Shown: positions 62,701-64,000 of the stretch, one piece after another
Position numbering within the stretch: position 1 is the first letter of the stretch
Layout of the letters: each line of letters starts with the position of its first letter
Assembly: GCA_029783825.1 (NCBI GenBank)
Contig: JAREIK010000345.1
Location: 554,176-618,175, forward strand
Length of the DNA stretch: 64,000 bases
Origin: Sapria himalayana
Taxonomy: Eukaryota; Streptophyta; Magnoliopsida; Malpighiales; Rafflesiaceae
Direction: 5' to 3'
Translations under genes and position numbers: made by a program
The notes under the pieces: generated by a model
Databases searched by the model: none
What the model was told of the DNA's origin: nothing
What the model saw: the letters and a program-made list of their open reading frames with translations, nothing else

Positions 62701-64000
62701 AAAAACTTGACTTTAGTTAGTCCATTCCATCCATCCTATTATGGGGCAGAACAAAAAAAGAAAATAAGTATAGTGTGAAAGAAAGGAAACACATACACAA
62801 GAGGATACCCTCTCACCATACCTCAATGGAAGAGATTTTTAGTTGCACCAAAAGACCTCTGACAATTAGGAATCTGAAACATTGACTCTTCCTTTGTCTT
62901 GGTATGCTACTCACTCAGTCTGGTATCACCTTGATGTGCATAGCTATATTTTTGATTCAAAGTCCTACTCATGGTATGTTCATAGGTCACTCCATTTAAA
63001 GGCTCATTGGGCACTTCATTAGGAAGGAGTTTGGCTGACAAGAATAATCATTCCCATCAGTTTGGTGAATTGAATCGATTCCCACATATCTTCTTTCTAT
63101 GCCAAATAGTATATGTATGATTGAATGTTTTCTATGTCCTTGGGTAAATAAGAAAAAAATAATGCTAATTGACTTTAGATCTGAACCAAATTGTATACTT
63201 TTTTAGGATATATTGGTGAAGGTCCCCTAGCCACAAGTCTTCTCAAATTTTTGTGAGGCAAGGTCTGGCTCATTTACCTTTCACTTCTCTTGTATGCTTG
63301 GTTATTTTTTGAGGTACATTCTTCACTTAGGTACTTATTGACTTATGATAAAGCCTTAACACTTGTTGGATGTAAGAACATGCATAACTAATTAGGAAAG
63401 AAGGACCCTATGCCTTTGTTATGGTGTGAGTAGGGCTTCCCCAACATCTCCATTGATTAGGCAAGGATAACGATAATCTTTAGGTCATGAGCCTGATTTG
63501 TCAACAAATTCCACTTTTCACCTAGGTCCTTGGCCCAACTTTGGTTGAATGTTTGGGATTGAACCAATGCTTAGTAAGTGTCAATGCTTCATTCATTAAC
63601 TTGAATCTATTCTTAACGACCTTATTCTTATTCAAAGAAGAAAGGACATTTCAGCCTGGCTTACTGACTAGGGTTGGAAGTTTTAGAAACCCTATAACAT
63701 AAAAAAGTCATAGAGTGCATCAATCCCCTTAGAGAGAACGACTACTTTGGTAGTAATTGTGAATGAGCAAGTAGGGAGCAGCAACTAAAGTGGTAACAAG
63801 ACTGACCTCATAAGAAAATAGCTTAACACCTTGTTGTGAACGACTACTTCTTTCATCTTGGTTATAGAAAGTAAAAGTAATTTCATTTAGTACAAGATCG
63901 CTTAACACCTTGTTGTGCTTATATCTATAGCCTATCAAAGTTCTATTAAAAAACCTAATTTGAAAACTTGTATAGAAAAGGATTTCTACTGGCAGTTCTT
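59791..64000. other. Unassigned right end of window
   Basis: No family recognised in 4.2 kb. Small repeats occur: a segment with GAGTTAGCACTACCTA appears at about 60,083 and again at about 60,210, and GCTTAACACCTTGTTGTG occurs at 63,821 and 63,900. Texture and composition resemble the 12.8-22.3 kb region. Short open frames (62,499-62,681; 63,729-63,938) have no recognisable domain. Confidence 0.35.

Noticed and set aside
1..64000. CRISPR array, bacterial operon or phage system
   Set aside because: No regular direct repeats with unique spacers and no prokaryotic genes are present; all recognised families are plant nuclear or mitochondrial.

Overview
This window looks like nuclear DNA of a seed plant with a large, repeat-rich genome. 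The evidence is the set of families present: decayed plant Ty3/gypsy elements of the Athila-like type, a Ty1/copia relic, an L1-type plant LINE carrying an RNase H domain, and a copy of the plant mitochondrial gene cob. No intact host gene, rRNA, tRNA or CRISPR array was recognised. The species cannot be named from the sequence; a gymnosperm or a large-genome angiosperm would fit. Assignments rest on reading conceptual translations against remembered family motifs, and no database was searched.

Layout. Positions 1-12,811 form a pyrimidine array of T-N dinucleotides (N mostly C, then A, T, G) with islands of (TA)n and short (CA)n; all open frames in it are products of the repeat. From 12.8 to about 22.35 kb the DNA is less AT-rich. 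It holds a diverged tandem duplication (13.94-16.26 kb) and a full-length but broken cob copy (16.55-17.73 kb); the rest is unassigned.

From about 22.35 to 59.8 kb the window is a pile of retroelements. (i) A minus-strand Athila-like relic with reverse transcriptase, RNase H and integrase (about 22.35-26.1 kb). (ii) A probable solo LTR (26,111-26,619). (iii) A copia relic with 5' LTR, primer site, gag, protease and integrase (27.55-30.26 kb) that abuts (iv) a plus-strand Athila-like pol (30.3-33.0 kb) followed by two 2.5-kb LTR copies in tandem. The second LTR is split by (v) a 5'-truncated LINE (38,525-44,810) with a 13-bp target duplication. (vi) A further plus-strand Athila-like element (about 46.3-59.8 kb) has LTR, primer site, gag and protease. 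Its gag is interrupted by (vii) a minus-strand element with two LTRs of about 2.42 kb, encoding gag and protease but showing no reverse transcriptase or integrase (49,207-58,102).

From about 59.8 kb to the end the sequence resembles the 12.8-22.3 kb region in texture, and no gene was recognised. Every coding remnant carries stops or frameshifts, so the window is a fossil record of successive insertions rather than a set of cooperating genes. The points most worth following are the register-locked pyrimidine array, the templated filler at the LINE 5' junction, the gag-protease-only element, and the GTCATGAC motif that recurs through the Athila-like family.
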